A stretch of 64,000 nt of DNA from Paenibacillus tuaregi (GCF_900086655.1 NZ_LT575476.1:5497931-5561930); one strand, 5' to 3'. Positions 42,633-50,941 are shown, counted from the stretch's first letter. A program made the numbers and translations. The notes: generated by a model from the sequence alone, not told the origin.

Positions 42633-42664
42633 AAAAAAATCACCCCTAAATTAGAGGTGATTTT
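42633..42664 (-). terminator. Intrinsic terminator overlapping the rsmG stop
   Basis: On the minus strand AATCACCTCT (42662-42653) pairs with AGGGGTGATT (42647-42638), followed by a run of T (42639-42633). The last rsmG codons and the stop lie within this hairpin. Confidence 0.85.
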
Positions 42665-43368
42665 AATGGTGTTCCCGCTTTTCGCGGATATTTTTTTGGA
42701 GTAGCCGCCGTCTTTTTAATCAAGATTATATGCCGTTCTGACTGCTCAACTGGAAGTGAAAACTTGAAGTTTTTAACTACTGAACCTTTAAGCTCTTTCA
42801 AGCTAAAAGCAGCTTCCTTTAGCTCTTCCTCTGGATCATTGCCCTTCATGGCGGCAAAAGTCCCACCGGGTTTCACAAAAGGTAAACAGAACTCATTCAG
42901 TACAGCCATTCGTGCAACAGCACGCGCCGTGGCCAAATCATAAGAGTCTCTATGCTCTGCCAGTCTGGCCACGTCCTCTGCCCTGCCATGAATTAACTTA
43001 ACCTGCTCCAACTGCAAATCATCCACTACATGCTGAAGGAAGCCAATACGTTTATTTAATGAATCAACAATCGTTAACCGTAAATGAGGAAAAGCGATTT
43101 TTAGCGGTATACCTGGAAAACCCGCCCCAGAACCTACATCGATGAGGTTGCTTATCTTGCCCATCTCCATATAGAAGCTAAGACTCAATGAATCATAAAA
43201 ATGCTTCAGGTAAACCTGATCACGCTCCGTAATCCCGGTTAGATTCATTTTTTCATTCCATGCCACCAGTTCCTTGAAATAAATCTCAAACTGGTTCAAC
43301 TGATGCTCGCTTAATTCCATTCCTTGATTTTGAAGTAATTCTACAAATCCCGTCTGAACAGAATCCAT
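42646..43368 (-). CDS. rsmG: 16S rRNA (guanine-527-N7) methyltransferase RsmG (GidB)
   Basis: RsmG methylates G527 of 16S rRNA; its loss gives low-level streptomycin resistance. The 240-residue protein has the SAM-binding loop (LIDVGSGAGFPGIPLKIAFP), the LTIVDSLNKRIGFLQHV motif, and DLATARAVARMAVLNE. GGGGGATAAGGA is next to the ATG. It lies three bases after the mnmG stop, the conserved mnmG-rsmG order. The terminator overlaps its stop codon. Confidence 0.97.
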   Translation of the reverse strand: MDSVQTGFVELLQNQGMELSEHQLNQFEIYFKELVAWNEKMNLTGITERDQVYLKHFYDSLSLSFYMEMGKISNLIDVGSGAGFPGIPLKIAFPHLRLTIVDSLNKRIGFLQHVVDDLQLEQVKLIHGRAEDVARLAEHRDSYDLATARAVARMAVLNEFCLPFVKPGGTFAAMKGNDPEEELKEAAFSLKELKGSVVKNFKFSLPVEQSERHIILIKKTAATPKKYPRKAGTPLKSPLI

Positions 43369-43371
43369 TCC

Positions 43372-45258
43372 TTATCCCCCTGCTGCGGTTACCCGGTTAT
43401 AGTGTTCAAGATAGACAAGCAGGATCGAAATATCGGCTGGGGTAACTCCCGAAATCCGGGAAGCCTGCCCAATGGAAATCGGGCGGATCCGGTCAAGCTT
43501 CTGACGGGCTTCCATAGCGATGCCATGGATATCTTCATACTTAATGTTCTCCGGTATTTTCTTCTTTTCCATCTTCTGTAAACGTTCCACGTGGAGCAAT
43601 TGCTTCTCGATGTATCCCGCGTATTTCACTTGAATTTCAACCTGCTCTTTGGTCTCTTCGTCCAGTTCTACCGAAGAAGGAGACAAAGGCTCAATATGAG
43701 CATAGCCAACTTCAGGACGACGCAAAATGTTCAGCAGTGTACTGCCATCCTGAATAGGCGCTGACCCAATCGATTCCAGAATCGGATTCACATCCACCGG
43801 TTTCACCTTCGTGTTCTTGAGCCGCTCAATCTCCACTTCCACATTCATCTTTTTGGTGAGGAATTGATCATATCGCTCCTGCTTGATCAGGCCAATCTCA
43901 TAACCGATTGGAGTTAAACGAAGATCGGCATTATCATGGCGGAGCAGAAGACGGTATTCCGCCCGGGAGGTCAGCAGACGGTAAGGTTCATTGGTTCCTT
44001 TGGTGACCAGGTCATCAATCAACACTCCAATATAACCTTGGGAACGGTCCAGTACAACAGGCTCTTTGCCTTGTACTTTCCGTGCGGCATTAATACCTGC
44101 CATAATCCCCTGGCCAGCCGCTTCCTCATAACCCGAAGTACCATTAAGCTGGCCAGCCGTGAACAGGCCGGGAACAAGCTTGGTCTCCAGCGAAGGCCAG
44201 AGCTGAGTCGGCACCATGGCATCGTACTCGATCGCATATCCGGTACGCATCATCTCCACATTTTGCAGGCCTGGAATCGAACGAAGAATCTGCAGCTGAA
44301 CATCCTCCGGCATGCTGGTGGATAGCCCTTGCACATAGTACTCAGAAGTGTTCTTACCTTCCGGCTCAAGAAAAATCTGATGCTTAGGCTTATCGCTGAA
44401 CCGCACGATTTTATCCTCAATAGAAGGACAATATCTTGGGCCCGTTCCTTCAATAACTCCCGAGAACATCGGAGCCCGGTGCAGATTCGCATTGATAATC
44501 TCATGGGTTTCAATTGAAGTATAAGTCAGCCAGCATGGCAGCTGTTCATTGTTCGAACCTTTGGTTTCGTAAGAGAAGAACTTCGGCTTATCATCCCCTG
44601 GCTGAATTTCAGTTTGGGAGAAATCAATCGTATCTTTATGAACACGCGGTGGTGTTCCCGTCTTAAAGCGAACCAGTTCAAAACCAATTTCCTTCAAATG
44701 GTGGGCCAGTCCTACAGAAGGCTGCTGATTATTAGGGCCGCTTTCGTACATCAGTTCACCCATTATAATTTTGCCGCGGAGATAAGTACCAGTGGTTAAC
44801 ACTACCGCTTTCCCGCGGTACTCTGCTCCAGTCTTCGTAATAACGCCGACACAGTTTCCGTCTTCAATAATTAATTTCTCAACCATACCTTGGCGAAGGG
44901 TTAGATTCTCTTCCTTCTCCATCGTTTCCTTCATCGCATGTTGATACAGGAACTTATCCGCCTGAGCCCGCAGAGCATGAACAGCCGGTCCTTTCCCTGT
45001 GTTCAACATCCGCATTTGGATGAAGGTTTTATCGATATTCCGGCCCATTTCGCCGCCAAGCGCGTCAATCTCACGAACCACATGGCCTTTAGCAGGGCCG
45101 CCAATGGACGGGTTACAAGGCATGAATGCCACCATATCCAGATTAATGGTGACCATTAGTGTACTACAGCCCATCCGTGCCGCAGCAAGCGCAGCCTCCA
45201 CACCGGCATGACCCGCGCCCACGACGATTACATCATATTCACCCGCTGGGTATCCCAT
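43372..45258 (-). CDS. mnmG: tRNA uridine-5-carboxymethylaminomethyl modification enzyme MnmG
   Basis: MnmG works with MnmE to add the cmnm5 group at wobble uridine 34. The 628-residue protein has the N-terminal FAD motif (VIVVGAGHAGVEAALAAARMG), the RYCPSIEDKIVRFSDK region, GQLNGTSGYEEAAGQGIMAGINA, and the C-terminal MnmE-binding helices (IARQASRISGVTPADI-like segment). AAGGAGG lies ten bases before the ATG. A degenerate parS-like sequence lies inside the gene (43583-43598). In this genome mnmE is 426 bases upstream on the same strand, with a repeat in between. Confidence 0.97.
   Translation of the reverse strand: MGYPAGEYDVIVVGAGHAGVEAALAAARMGCSTLMVTINLDMVAFMPCNPSIGGPAKGHVVREIDALGGEMGRNIDKTFIQMRMLNTGKGPAVHALRAQADKFLYQHAMKETMEKEENLTLRQGMVEKLIIEDGNCVGVITKTGAEYRGKAVVLTTGTYLRGKIIMGELMYESGPNNQQPSVGLAHHLKEIGFELVRFKTGTPPRVHKDTIDFSQTEIQPGDDKPKFFSYETKGSNNEQLPCWLTYTSIETHEIINANLHRAPMFSGVIEGTGPRYCPSIEDKIVRFSDKPKHQIFLEPEGKNTSEYYVQGLSTSMPEDVQLQILRSIPGLQNVEMMRTGYAIEYDAMVPTQLWPSLETKLVPGLFTAGQLNGTSGYEEAAGQGIMAGINAARKVQGKEPVVLDRSQGYIGVLIDDLVTKGTNEPYRLLTSRAEYRLLLRHDNADLRLTPIGYEIGLIKQERYDQFLTKKMNVEVEIERLKNTKVKPVDVNPILESIGSAPIQDGSTLLNILRRPEVGYAHIEPLSPSSVELDEETKEQVEIQVKYAGYIEKQLLHVERLQKMEKKKIPENIKYEDIHGIAMEARQKLDRIRPISIGQASRISGVTPADISILLVYLEHYNRVTAAGG
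43583..43598. other. Degenerate parS-like site within mnmG
   Basis: CGTTCCACGTGGAGCA matches the parS palindrome at 14 of 16 positions with the CCACGTGG core intact. The mismatches are at the outer and second-last positions. Binding would be weaker than at the two perfect sites. Confidence 0.5.
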
Positions 45259-45684
45259 TTTATTGTTGCCTCCTTATATAGAGCGTTTCTCTCGTCTTAT
45301 GATTTCCATCCTCACCGCATCCGAGAAACGCTGATCTATCTCATTATTACCTACAACGACTGAACTAATGATGGACAAGAAAAGTACAGCACGTAAAATG
45401 CTCCTAAAATCAACTGTTGTTCTTGGATTTATGGAATAGATAAGTTGAACAATTGATTTACAAGTAACGCAGCCGTGTGAAATGTTCTTTCGATCGCTGT
45501 TGCTCCCAGATTTCTTGAATTAAATTTATGAGGTGGAAGCCCGGTCACAAAGGCGAACGCTTCGCTTCTCCAGAATCATTCACACTTTTGCCTATTGGTA
45601 AATCTTTAGCTCACCTTGCATTACAATCCTTCACCATCATATCATGATCCGGGTCCTCTGAACGGCACGCTGGCATAAATCCTT
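45259..45684. other. Intergenic region between mnmE and mnmG
   Basis: About 425 bases, wider than usual between these genes. A repeat related to the palindromic family fills 45438-45612. The mnmG promoter must lie within 45259-45440; none is clear. No gene is supported. Confidence 0.45.
45438..45612. repeat. Palindromic repeat, diverged relative
   Basis: The left end AGATAAGTTGAAC (45438-45450) and the inner GTGTGAAATGTTCT (45475-45488) / AGAATCATTCACAC (45572-45585) inverted pair, 11 of 14, can fold back. The GATTTAC at 45455-45461 is mirrored by GTAAATC at 45598-45604. The CAAAGGCGAACGCTTCGCTTCT block (45548-45569) matches the CAAAGGCGGACGC-TTCTTCAG block of copy 2 at 6701-6900. It lies between mnmE and mnmG. 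Confidence 0.65.
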
Positions 45685-47064
45685 TTATTTCCCCAAGCAA
45701 AATTGGGAGAAAATCTGATCAAGCAGCGAATCAGGAGCGGAATCTCCAATCACTTCACCCAGTTGTTCCCACGCAAGCCGTACATCAATTTGATAAATAT
45801 CAATAGGTATTCCGGCATCTGCGGCCGCATAAGCATCCTTAAGCGAGGCGGCAGCTTTGTGAAGCAGGGCTATATGCCTTACATTGCTGACATACGTCAG
45901 ATCGCCCGATTCAAGCTGGCCCCCAAGGAACAACTCCGTGATCGCCTCCTCCAGCTTTTCCAACCCCTCCGTTGTCCGTACCGACAGTTTAACCCGGTTC
46001 TGCTCCGGAAAATAACGGCTGACAGTTTCAAGATCAATTTGCTGAGGAAGGTCACTCTTGTTGATGAGCACAATAACCTGACGGTCTTGAATTTGCTCCA
46101 TCAACTTAACCTCATCCTCATGCAGCGGCTCAGCCCCGTTCAGTACAAGCAGGATCAGATCGGCTTCATTCACCGCCGCTTTGGAGCGCTCCACACCAAT
46201 CTGCTCTACAACATCCATCGTCTCCCGAATCCCTGCGGTATCGAGCAGCTTCAGTGGGATATTGTTAATCGTAACGAACTCCTCAATAACATCCCGCGTT
46301 GTGCCCGGGATATCCGTAACAATAGCTTTATTCTCCCGCGAAAGTGCGTTCATCAACGATGATTTGCCCACGTTCGGACGACCGACAATTGCAGTTGTAA
46401 TCCCCTCGCGCAGAATTTTACCTTCGTTCGACCGCTTAAGCAGCTTGTCGATTTCCTGTATAGCAAGAGAACATTTATCTTTAATAAAAGCAGAAGTTAG
46501 AGACTCCACGTCATGCTCCGGATAATCAATGTTCACCTCAATGTGGGCCAGCGTCTCAAGAAGCGTCTGACGGATGTCTTGAATTCTCCGGGATAGATCC
46601 CCCTCGACCTGCTTTAGAGCCACTGAGAAAGCGCGGTCCGACTTCGATCGGATCAAATCAATGACGGCCTCCGCTTGGGACAAGTCAATTCTTCCGTTCA
46701 AGAAAGCCCGCTTCGTGAACTCACCCGGCTCAGCGAGACGAATAGCTGGCTGCCGGAGCAGCAGATCCATCACCCGTTTAACTGAGATCACTCCGCCATG
46801 CGTGCTGATCTCCACTACATCCTCTGTGGTAAAGGAACGCGGGGCCCTCATCACTGTAACCAGAACCTCTTCCAGTTTATTTCCCGAATCCGGATCTATA
46901 ATAAACCCGTAATGCACGGTATGGCTGTCAGCTTCGACCAGTGGTGTTCTGGAACGGAGCAGACGGCCTACCTCAGCAATGGATTCAGGACCGCTCACAC
47001 GTATAACCGCAATTCCGCCTTCTCCCACTGCCGTTGAAATGGCAGCAATCGTATCCGTAACCAT
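45685..47064 (-). CDS. mnmE: tRNA modification GTPase MnmE (TrmE)
   Basis: MnmE is the GTP-hydrolysing partner of MnmG. The 459-residue protein has a formyl-THF-binding N-terminal domain (DTIAAISTAVGEGGIAVIRVSG), a helical middle part, the inserted G domain with G1 (IVGRPNVGKSSLMN), G3 (LLDTAGIRET) and G4 (INKSDL), and the conserved C-terminal FCLGK cysteine. GAGGTGACTT precedes the ATG. It lies between mnmG and khpB/jag, as in most Firmicutes. Confidence 0.97.
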   Translation of the reverse strand: MVTDTIAAISTAVGEGGIAVIRVSGPESIAEVGRLLRSRTPLVEADSHTVHYGFIIDPDSGNKLEEVLVTVMRAPRSFTTEDVVEISTHGGVISVKRVMDLLLRQPAIRLAEPGEFTKRAFLNGRIDLSQAEAVIDLIRSKSDRAFSVALKQVEGDLSRRIQDIRQTLLETLAHIEVNIDYPEHDVESLTSAFIKDKCSLAIQEIDKLLKRSNEGKILREGITTAIVGRPNVGKSSLMNALSRENKAIVTDIPGTTRDVIEEFVTINNIPLKLLDTAGIRETMDVVEQIGVERSKAAVNEADLILLVLNGAEPLHEDEVKLMEQIQDRQVIVLINKSDLPQQIDLETVSRYFPEQNRVKLSVRTTEGLEKLEEAITELFLGGQLESGDLTYVSNVRHIALLHKAAASLKDAYAAADAGIPIDIYQIDVRLAWEQLGEVIGDSAPDSLLDQIFSQFCLGK

Positions 47065-47087
47065 AAGTCACCTCTTCATATATAGAT

Positions 47088-47120
47088 AAAAAGAAATGAC
47101 GATTGCCTAAGCAAACGTCA
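47088..47120 (-). terminator. Hairpin terminator between jag and mnmE
   Basis: On the minus strand TGACG-TTTGC (47120-47111) pairs with GCAA-TCGTCA (47106-47097), followed by TTTCTTTTT (47096-47088). It would separate jag from mnmE transcription, in part. Confidence 0.65.
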
Positions 47121-47132
47121 CTCCCCATACAT

Positions 47133-47855
47133 TCATTTACTTTGTCTTACCGTAATGACAACCCGGCGATTAGGTTCCTCGCCTTTACTGTAAGTTTTGA
47201 CATCCGGATGATCCTGCAGCTTGGAGTGAATAACCTTCCTCTCCTGAGGGGACATCGGCTCCAAGGAGACCTCCTTCTGTGTCCGAACCACTCTTCCTGC
47301 GAGCCTTAAGGCAAGCTCCTCGAGTGTCTTCTTCCGGCGCTCCCGGAAGTTCTCCGCATCGAGTACCAGACGTATGAAACTATGCGAGTAGCGGTTGGCT
47401 ACAATGTTGGTCAAATACTGCAAAGCATCCAGTGTCTGACCTCTTCGGCCAATCAATAAGCCTAGATCAGAGCCAGAGATGTTGAGTATTGCGCTGTCTT
47501 TACGCTTTACTATCTCAACTTCAACCTGCAGGCCCATACTTGCACCCACTTCAGTAATAAATGACGCCGCCTCTTGATAAGGATCTTTATCTTCATGCTG
47601 AAATTCATCGCTGCTTGTAACGGGCGGCTCTACAATCTCTGCATGAGCAGATTCAATCTCAGGCGGTTCTGATCCGTTGTCAGCCAGCAGAGTAAGCTCT
47701 ACCTTGGCCTCCTTGACTCCGAACAGACCCAGGAATCCTTTTGACGGCTGCTCTAACACTTTCACGGCGACTTGACTCTCGGTGGTGCCGAGCTTGGCCA
47801 ATCCTTGTTTTACAGCATCTTCAATGGTTTTTCCCGACGTCACAACTCTGTTCAT
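47133..47855 (-). CDS. khpB: KhpB/Jag RNA-binding protein
   Basis: KhpB (Jag, YidC-associated) binds RNA with KhpA and influences cell-length control. The 240-residue protein has the N-terminal Jag domain (SGKTIEDAVKQGLAKLG, then VLEQPSKGFLGLFGVKEAKV), a middle acidic linker, a KH domain (GSDLGLLIGRRGQTLDALQYL, ~residues 134-154) and an R3H domain (MSPQERKVIHSKLQDHPDV). Its ATG overlaps the yidC stop by four bases. It is part of rpmH-rnpA-yidC-jag. Confidence 0.96.
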   Translation of the reverse strand: MNRVVTSGKTIEDAVKQGLAKLGTTESQVAVKVLEQPSKGFLGLFGVKEAKVELTLLADNGSEPPEIESAHAEIVEPPVTSSDEFQHEDKDPYQEAASFITEVGASMGLQVEVEIVKRKDSAILNISGSDLGLLIGRRGQTLDALQYLTNIVANRYSHSFIRLVLDAENFRERRKKTLEELALRLAGRVVRTQKEVSLEPMSPQERKVIHSKLQDHPDVKTYSKGEEPNRRVVITVRQSK

Positions 47856-48739
47856 TTTTTCTTGTTGGCCTCCTTGTTGGTGCCTCTTGCCGGAGTTCCG
47901 GCCTTCAGATTCGATCCGCCTCTCTTCGATTTGCCGCCGCCTGTGCTAGGTCCACCGGCAACAGCCGCTGCTACTTCACCAGCTGGTTTCTTGTAGAGGA
48001 AGTAGTTCTGAATAATCGTATAGATATTACTGAAGAACCAGTACAAAGGAAGTGCGGAAGGGAAATTGTAAGCCATGATGAAGATCAGAACAGGATAGAT
48101 AAACATCATGAACTGCATAGGTCCCTGCATTCCCGCTGGGTTCATATTGGACATCATTTTCGTTTGAACAAATGTACTGATCGCAGCTAGAGCTGGCAGG
48201 ATGAACAAGTGATCCGGCTGACCGAGCTGAAGCCATAAGAACGGATGCTCCCGAATAGCGGAGTTATAGAAAATCGAGTTATACAGCGCGATGAATACCG
48301 GCATCTGAATAAGCAGAGGGAAACAACCAGCCATCGGATTTACCTTATTCTCCTGGAACAGCTTCATCGTCTCCTGCTGTTGAAGCTGAGGGTTATCCTT
48401 ATACTGTTCCTTGATCTTAGCCAGCTGCGGCTGAATCGCCTGCATCGCCTTCGAACTCTTCACTTGCTTAAGGGTAAGCGGAAGAATAATCGTCCGCACA
48501 ATAATCACCATGACCAGAATAGCCAGTCCATACTCGCCGCCGAACCATTGGGCGAACGTATCCAAAGCATACGAGAAATAATAAACCACATTCCTTGTCC
48601 ACCACGAACCACTCTTAGCCATATCCGCCGTGGTATGTGTGGCGGTGGAACTTGGCGCACAGCCCGCTAACAGAACAAGCAATCCTATGGCCAATGCAAT
48701 AAGCAGCCACTTGCTTTTATTTGACTTCAATCGCGACAC
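47852..48739 (-). CDS. yidC: Membrane protein insertase YidC (SpoIIIJ)
   Basis: YidC inserts membrane proteins, with and without Sec. The 295-residue protein has a lipoprotein signal (LLVLLAGCAPSS, with Cys at ~27), five transmembrane helices, and a conserved Arg in the hydrophilic groove (IIVRTIILPLTLKQVKSSKAMQAIQPQ). Its C-terminal tail is basic (KSKRGGSNLKAG). The start is a GTG at 48739 with GAGGGG seven bases upstream. In spore formers one paralogue (SpoIIIJ) serves sporulation; only one yidC is in the window. Confidence 0.96.
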   Translation of the reverse strand: MSRLKSNKSKWLLIALAIGLLVLLAGCAPSSTATHTTADMAKSGSWWTRNVVYYFSYALDTFAQWFGGEYGLAILVMVIIVRTIILPLTLKQVKSSKAMQAIQPQLAKIKEQYKDNPQLQQQETMKLFQENKVNPMAGCFPLLIQMPVFIALYNSIFYNSAIREHPFLWLQLGQPDHLFILPALAAISTFVQTKMMSNMNPAGMQGPMQFMMFIYPVLIFIMAYNFPSALPLYWFFSNIYTIIQNYFLYKKPAGEVAAAVAGGPSTGGGKSKRGGSNLKAGTPARGTNKEANKKK

Positions 48740-48812
48740 TTCATAACCCCTCTCTTAACCAATCCATCAGCCTAAATCATACCATATTTGAAAGGACAAA
48801 TAAACAAGCCCC

Positions 48813-49163
48813 TCAAGCACGTGAAGCCCTTACAAGGCCTGCTTTTCGAAGTGCATGAAGCACACTCTTCTCAAGCTCCTTGTACTCCATCGTTACCGCG
48901 CCTTTTCTTACGATAAAAATAATGTCAACATGATCCCGGATCTCAAGCTTATGCAGCCTGACAATCTCCTTGATCAGCCGCCTCATCCGGTTGCGGACTA
49001 CCGCATTGCCAATCTTTTTGCTGACGGAAATGCCCAGCCGGAACTGCTCCACATCATTTTTAACAGACCAATACACCACCAGCTGACGGTTGGCAAAGGA
49101 CTTGCCATAACGATATACCCGTCCAAAATCAGCCCGGTTTCTCAAACGCAGTTTTTTATGCAC
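48813..49163 (-). CDS. rnpA: Ribonuclease P protein component
   Basis: RnpA helps the RNase P RNA to cleave the 5' leader of tRNA precursors. The 116-residue protein begins MHKKLRLRNRADFGRVYRYG and contains the RNR box (GNAVVRNRMRRLIKEIVRLH) that binds the RNA. AAGGAG precedes the ATG. It follows rpmH, after an attenuating terminator at 49304-49328. Confidence 0.97.
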   Translation of the reverse strand: MHKKLRLRNRADFGRVYRYGKSFANRQLVVYWSVKNDVEQFRLGISVSKKIGNAVVRNRMRRLIKEIVRLHKLEIRDHVDIIFIVRKGAVTMEYKELEKSVLHALRKAGLVRASRA

Positions 49164-49303
49164 GATAATCTCCTTGAATGCACACCTAATTTACCGAAGA
49201 GATGTACGTTAATTGCTTGTATTATGAACCATCTCCGTAGACCCTAAACCAGTATCAAATTCAAGAAAATCCGATTGATCTACCTTTTTTACTGCCATTT
49301 ATG

Positions 49304-49328
49304 AAAAAAAGACCACCGCAGTGGTCTT
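49304..49328 (-). terminator. Attenuating terminator between rpmH and rnpA
   Basis: On the minus strand AAGACCAC (49328-49321) pairs with GTGGTCTT (49316-49309), followed by T (49310-49304). It would let more rpmH than rnpA be made, as expected for the much more abundant ribosomal protein. Confidence 0.85.
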
Positions 49329-49340
49329 CACGCGCATCAT

Positions 49341-49475
49341 TTACGCACTAAGTACTTTTCTACCTTTCAGACGGCGAGCAGCCAACACCTTGCGGCCGTT
49401 TTTTGTGCTCATTCTCTTACGGAAACCGTGAACCTTACTACGTTTGCTCACATTCGGTTTGAAAGTCGGTTTCAT
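49341..49475 (-). CDS. rpmH: 50S ribosomal protein L34
   Basis: L34 is the 44-residue basic protein of the large subunit, MKPTFKPNVSKRSKVHGFRK followed by RMSTKNGRKVLAARRLKGRK. A GGGGGTG site precedes the ATG. It is the first gene of the rpmH-rnpA-yidC-jag unit and is transcribed away from dnaA. In most Firmicutes rpmH and dnaA are neighbours; here the gluconate operon lies between them. Confidence 0.97.
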   Translation of the reverse strand: MKPTFKPNVSKRSKVHGFRKRMSTKNGRKVLAARRLKGRKVLSA

Positions 49476-49545
49476 ATATTGCACCCCCTCACAGGATTAC
49501 TGTCTTCTTCTTACTTTAAAATCACCGCAGAAAAAGCCTTTATAC

Positions 49546-49574
49546 ATTTAACCATGAAATGTGCTGAAAGTCAA
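49546..49574 (-). promoter_or_regulatory. rpmH promoter
   Basis: On the minus strand TTGACT (49569-49574), a 17-base spacer and TTAAAT (49546-49551), preceded by TG. It is ~70 bases upstream of the rpmH start. Confidence 0.6.
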
Positions 49575-49642
49575 CCAATCCTCTCCCCCTTAACCTAGAT
49601 CTTAAATTCAAATTTCAGTGGATAATTTTTTTATAAATGCAG

Positions 49643-49699
49643 TTATCCACATGTTTAATGCCTTTGAAACCCTGTTTTGACTTATACACATGTGAATAA
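49643..49699. other. DnaA-box cluster upstream of rpmH
   Basis: TTATCCACA (49643-49651), TTATACACA (49682-49690) and TGTGAATAA (49691-49699; complement TTATTCACA) match the TTATNCACA DnaA box. The last two are adjacent and in opposite orientation, as is the pair downstream of dnaA. This is the rpmH side of an origin cluster whose dnaA side lies at 53986-54366. Confidence 0.8.
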
Positions 49700-49708
49700 T
49701 TATTTTTC

Positions 49709-49836
49709 TAAATAAACTTATAAAGAAAAAGCCCGGTCCCCCAGGCGGACGCTTCGCGCGGTGTGACGTTGCATGACGGCTTCACCCTTTTTTTGAAGCA
49801 TTTCACACTCCTGCTTCTTCTTAAGTTCAACTTATC
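49709..49836. repeat. Palindromic repeat, diverged and inverted relative
   Basis: A ~128-bp element whose right end (AAGTTCAACTTATCT, 49823-49837) is the complement of the AGATAAGTTGAAC left end at 45438. It shares GTGTGAAATG (complement at 49799-49808) and AGGCGGACGCTTCGC (49743-49757). The orientation is opposite to the 45438 copy. It sits at the rpmH edge of the gluconate operon, between the DnaA-box cluster and the gntR promoter. Confidence 0.6.
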
Positions 49837-49882
49837 TCCCTCTTTTTTTAAAAGGAGTGTGAAAAAATATATTGCGTTTTTT

Positions 49883-49896
49883 TGTTATCGCTTACA
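49883..49896 (+). promoter_or_regulatory. cre site upstream of gntR
   Basis: TGTTATCGCTTACA matches the cre consensus at 13 of 14 positions. It lies just upstream of the gntR -35, which fits CcpA control. Confidence 0.6.
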
Positions 49897-49904
49897 ATTT
49901 CCTG

Positions 49905-49933
49905 TTTACAGTTATAGCTGGTTGGGTTAATAT
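49905..49933 (+). promoter_or_regulatory. gntR promoter
   Basis: TTTACA (49905-49910), a 17-base spacer and TAATAT (49928-49933). The start would be near 49940, at the edge of the GntR-type operator. Confidence 0.65.
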
Positions 49934-49942
49934 ACACTTACA

Positions 49943-49958
49943 AGTTGTATACAAGTAT
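49943..49958. promoter_or_regulatory. GntR-type operator 1
   Basis: AGTTGTATACAAGTAT contains the TTGTATACAA palindrome and shares 14 consecutive bases with the Bacillus gnt operator as I recall it (ATACTTGTATACAAGTAT). It lies just downstream of the -10, so GntR would block its own promoter. Confidence 0.65.
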
Positions 49959-50083
49959 ACCAAATGAATAAGGAGTTGGTTTTACAGATCAGCTGTGTCC
50001 CATAGAACCTGCTCACGCACCTGTGTTAAGATCGGGATATACGTTTAATGTAACGTTACTCGAACTTGATAGGAGAGTTACTA

Positions 50084-50764
50084 ATGATGCAGTATCCTTC
50101 ATCATGGCTGCAGGGGGCTTCACTTGGTGAATCTATCGCTTGCGAGCTGAGATTACAAATTATAAAGGGAACCATCAAGGTGGGTGAGGTTCTGTCTGAG
50201 AACCGGATTGCAGCCGATTTCGGCACAAGCCGCTCGCCCGTGCGTGAAGCAATGCGGGTTCTTGCCAGCGAGGGACTAATCCGGCTGGAACGAATGGGAG
50301 CCGTAGTTCTGGGGCTCAGCCTTAAAGATGTGGAAGAGCTGTATGATGTTCGTTACCTGATTGAAAGTTTCGTTCAGCAGCGGGTATCCGTGATGAAGCT
50401 TGGCACGCTGATCCCAAGCCTTAAGATGATCATCGATAAGATGGAACTGGCTGCAAGGCATAAAGATGTCGTTGATTTTTCTTATTTGGATTTATCATTC
50501 CATGAATCGATGGTGATGGAAGCTGACCATACCCGGATTCTCCATCTCTGGAAGAGCATCCGCCATATCGTCATGACCGTCATGCTGATTACTACAGAGG
50601 AAGTGTTCTCCAAAGGTGAAGACAAAGTCCAGTTTGTTATTGATAAACACCGTCTGCTGGTAAAAGGACTTGAATCCAAGGACCCCAAGCGTATTCAAGA
50701 GGTGGTTCGTGAATATTTCTCCGATTCCAGAACGACACTTCACCACAGTTTTCCTTCTTTATAA
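50084..50764 (+). CDS. gntR: GntR-family (FCD) regulator of gluconate genes
   Basis: A winged-helix repressor with an FCD ligand-binding domain. The 226-residue protein has an N-terminal HTH (SENRIAADFGTSRSPVREAMRVLASEGL) and the helical FCD domain with the metal-binding LDLSFHESMV and DKHRLLVKGLESKDP segments. I start at the ATG at 50084: AGGAG lies eight bases upstream; the TTG six codons earlier is inside that site. It leads gntR-gntP-gntK, so gluconate (or its phosphate) is the probable ligand. Two palindromes of GntR type lie at the gntR and gntP promoters. Confidence 0.9.
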   Translation: MMQYPSSWLQGASLGESIACELRLQIIKGTIKVGEVLSENRIAADFGTSRSPVREAMRVLASEGLIRLERMGAVVLGLSLKDVEELYDVRYLIESFVQQRVSVMKLGTLIPSLKMIIDKMELAARHKDVVDFSYLDLSFHESMVMEADHTRILHLWKSIRHIVMTVMLITTEEVFSKGEDKVQFVIDKHRLLVKGLESKDPKRIQEVVREYFSDSRTTLHHSFPSL

Positions 50765-50871
50765 ATAAGAAGGTATGGAATGAACTAAGGGCTTCACCCA
50801 ACCTCTGTCCTTGATTATTCATTTATTTCATTCCTAATAAGACTTAGAGGAGCAGCACTTGCTGCCACCAA

Positions 50872-50885
50872 ACTTGTCGACAAGT
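50872..50885. promoter_or_regulatory. GntR-type operator 2, before gntP
   Basis: ACTTGTCGACAAGT is a perfect 14-base palindrome with the CTTGT/ACAAG halves of the gnt operator. It lies in the 190-base gap between gntR and gntP. Its location suggests a second GntR-controlled promoter; I could not fix -35 and -10. Confidence 0.55.
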
Positions 50886-50941
50886 ATACACCAGAGTGAT
50901 TTATCTTAATTTTAACCATACTAGTCAAAACAAAGACTTAT

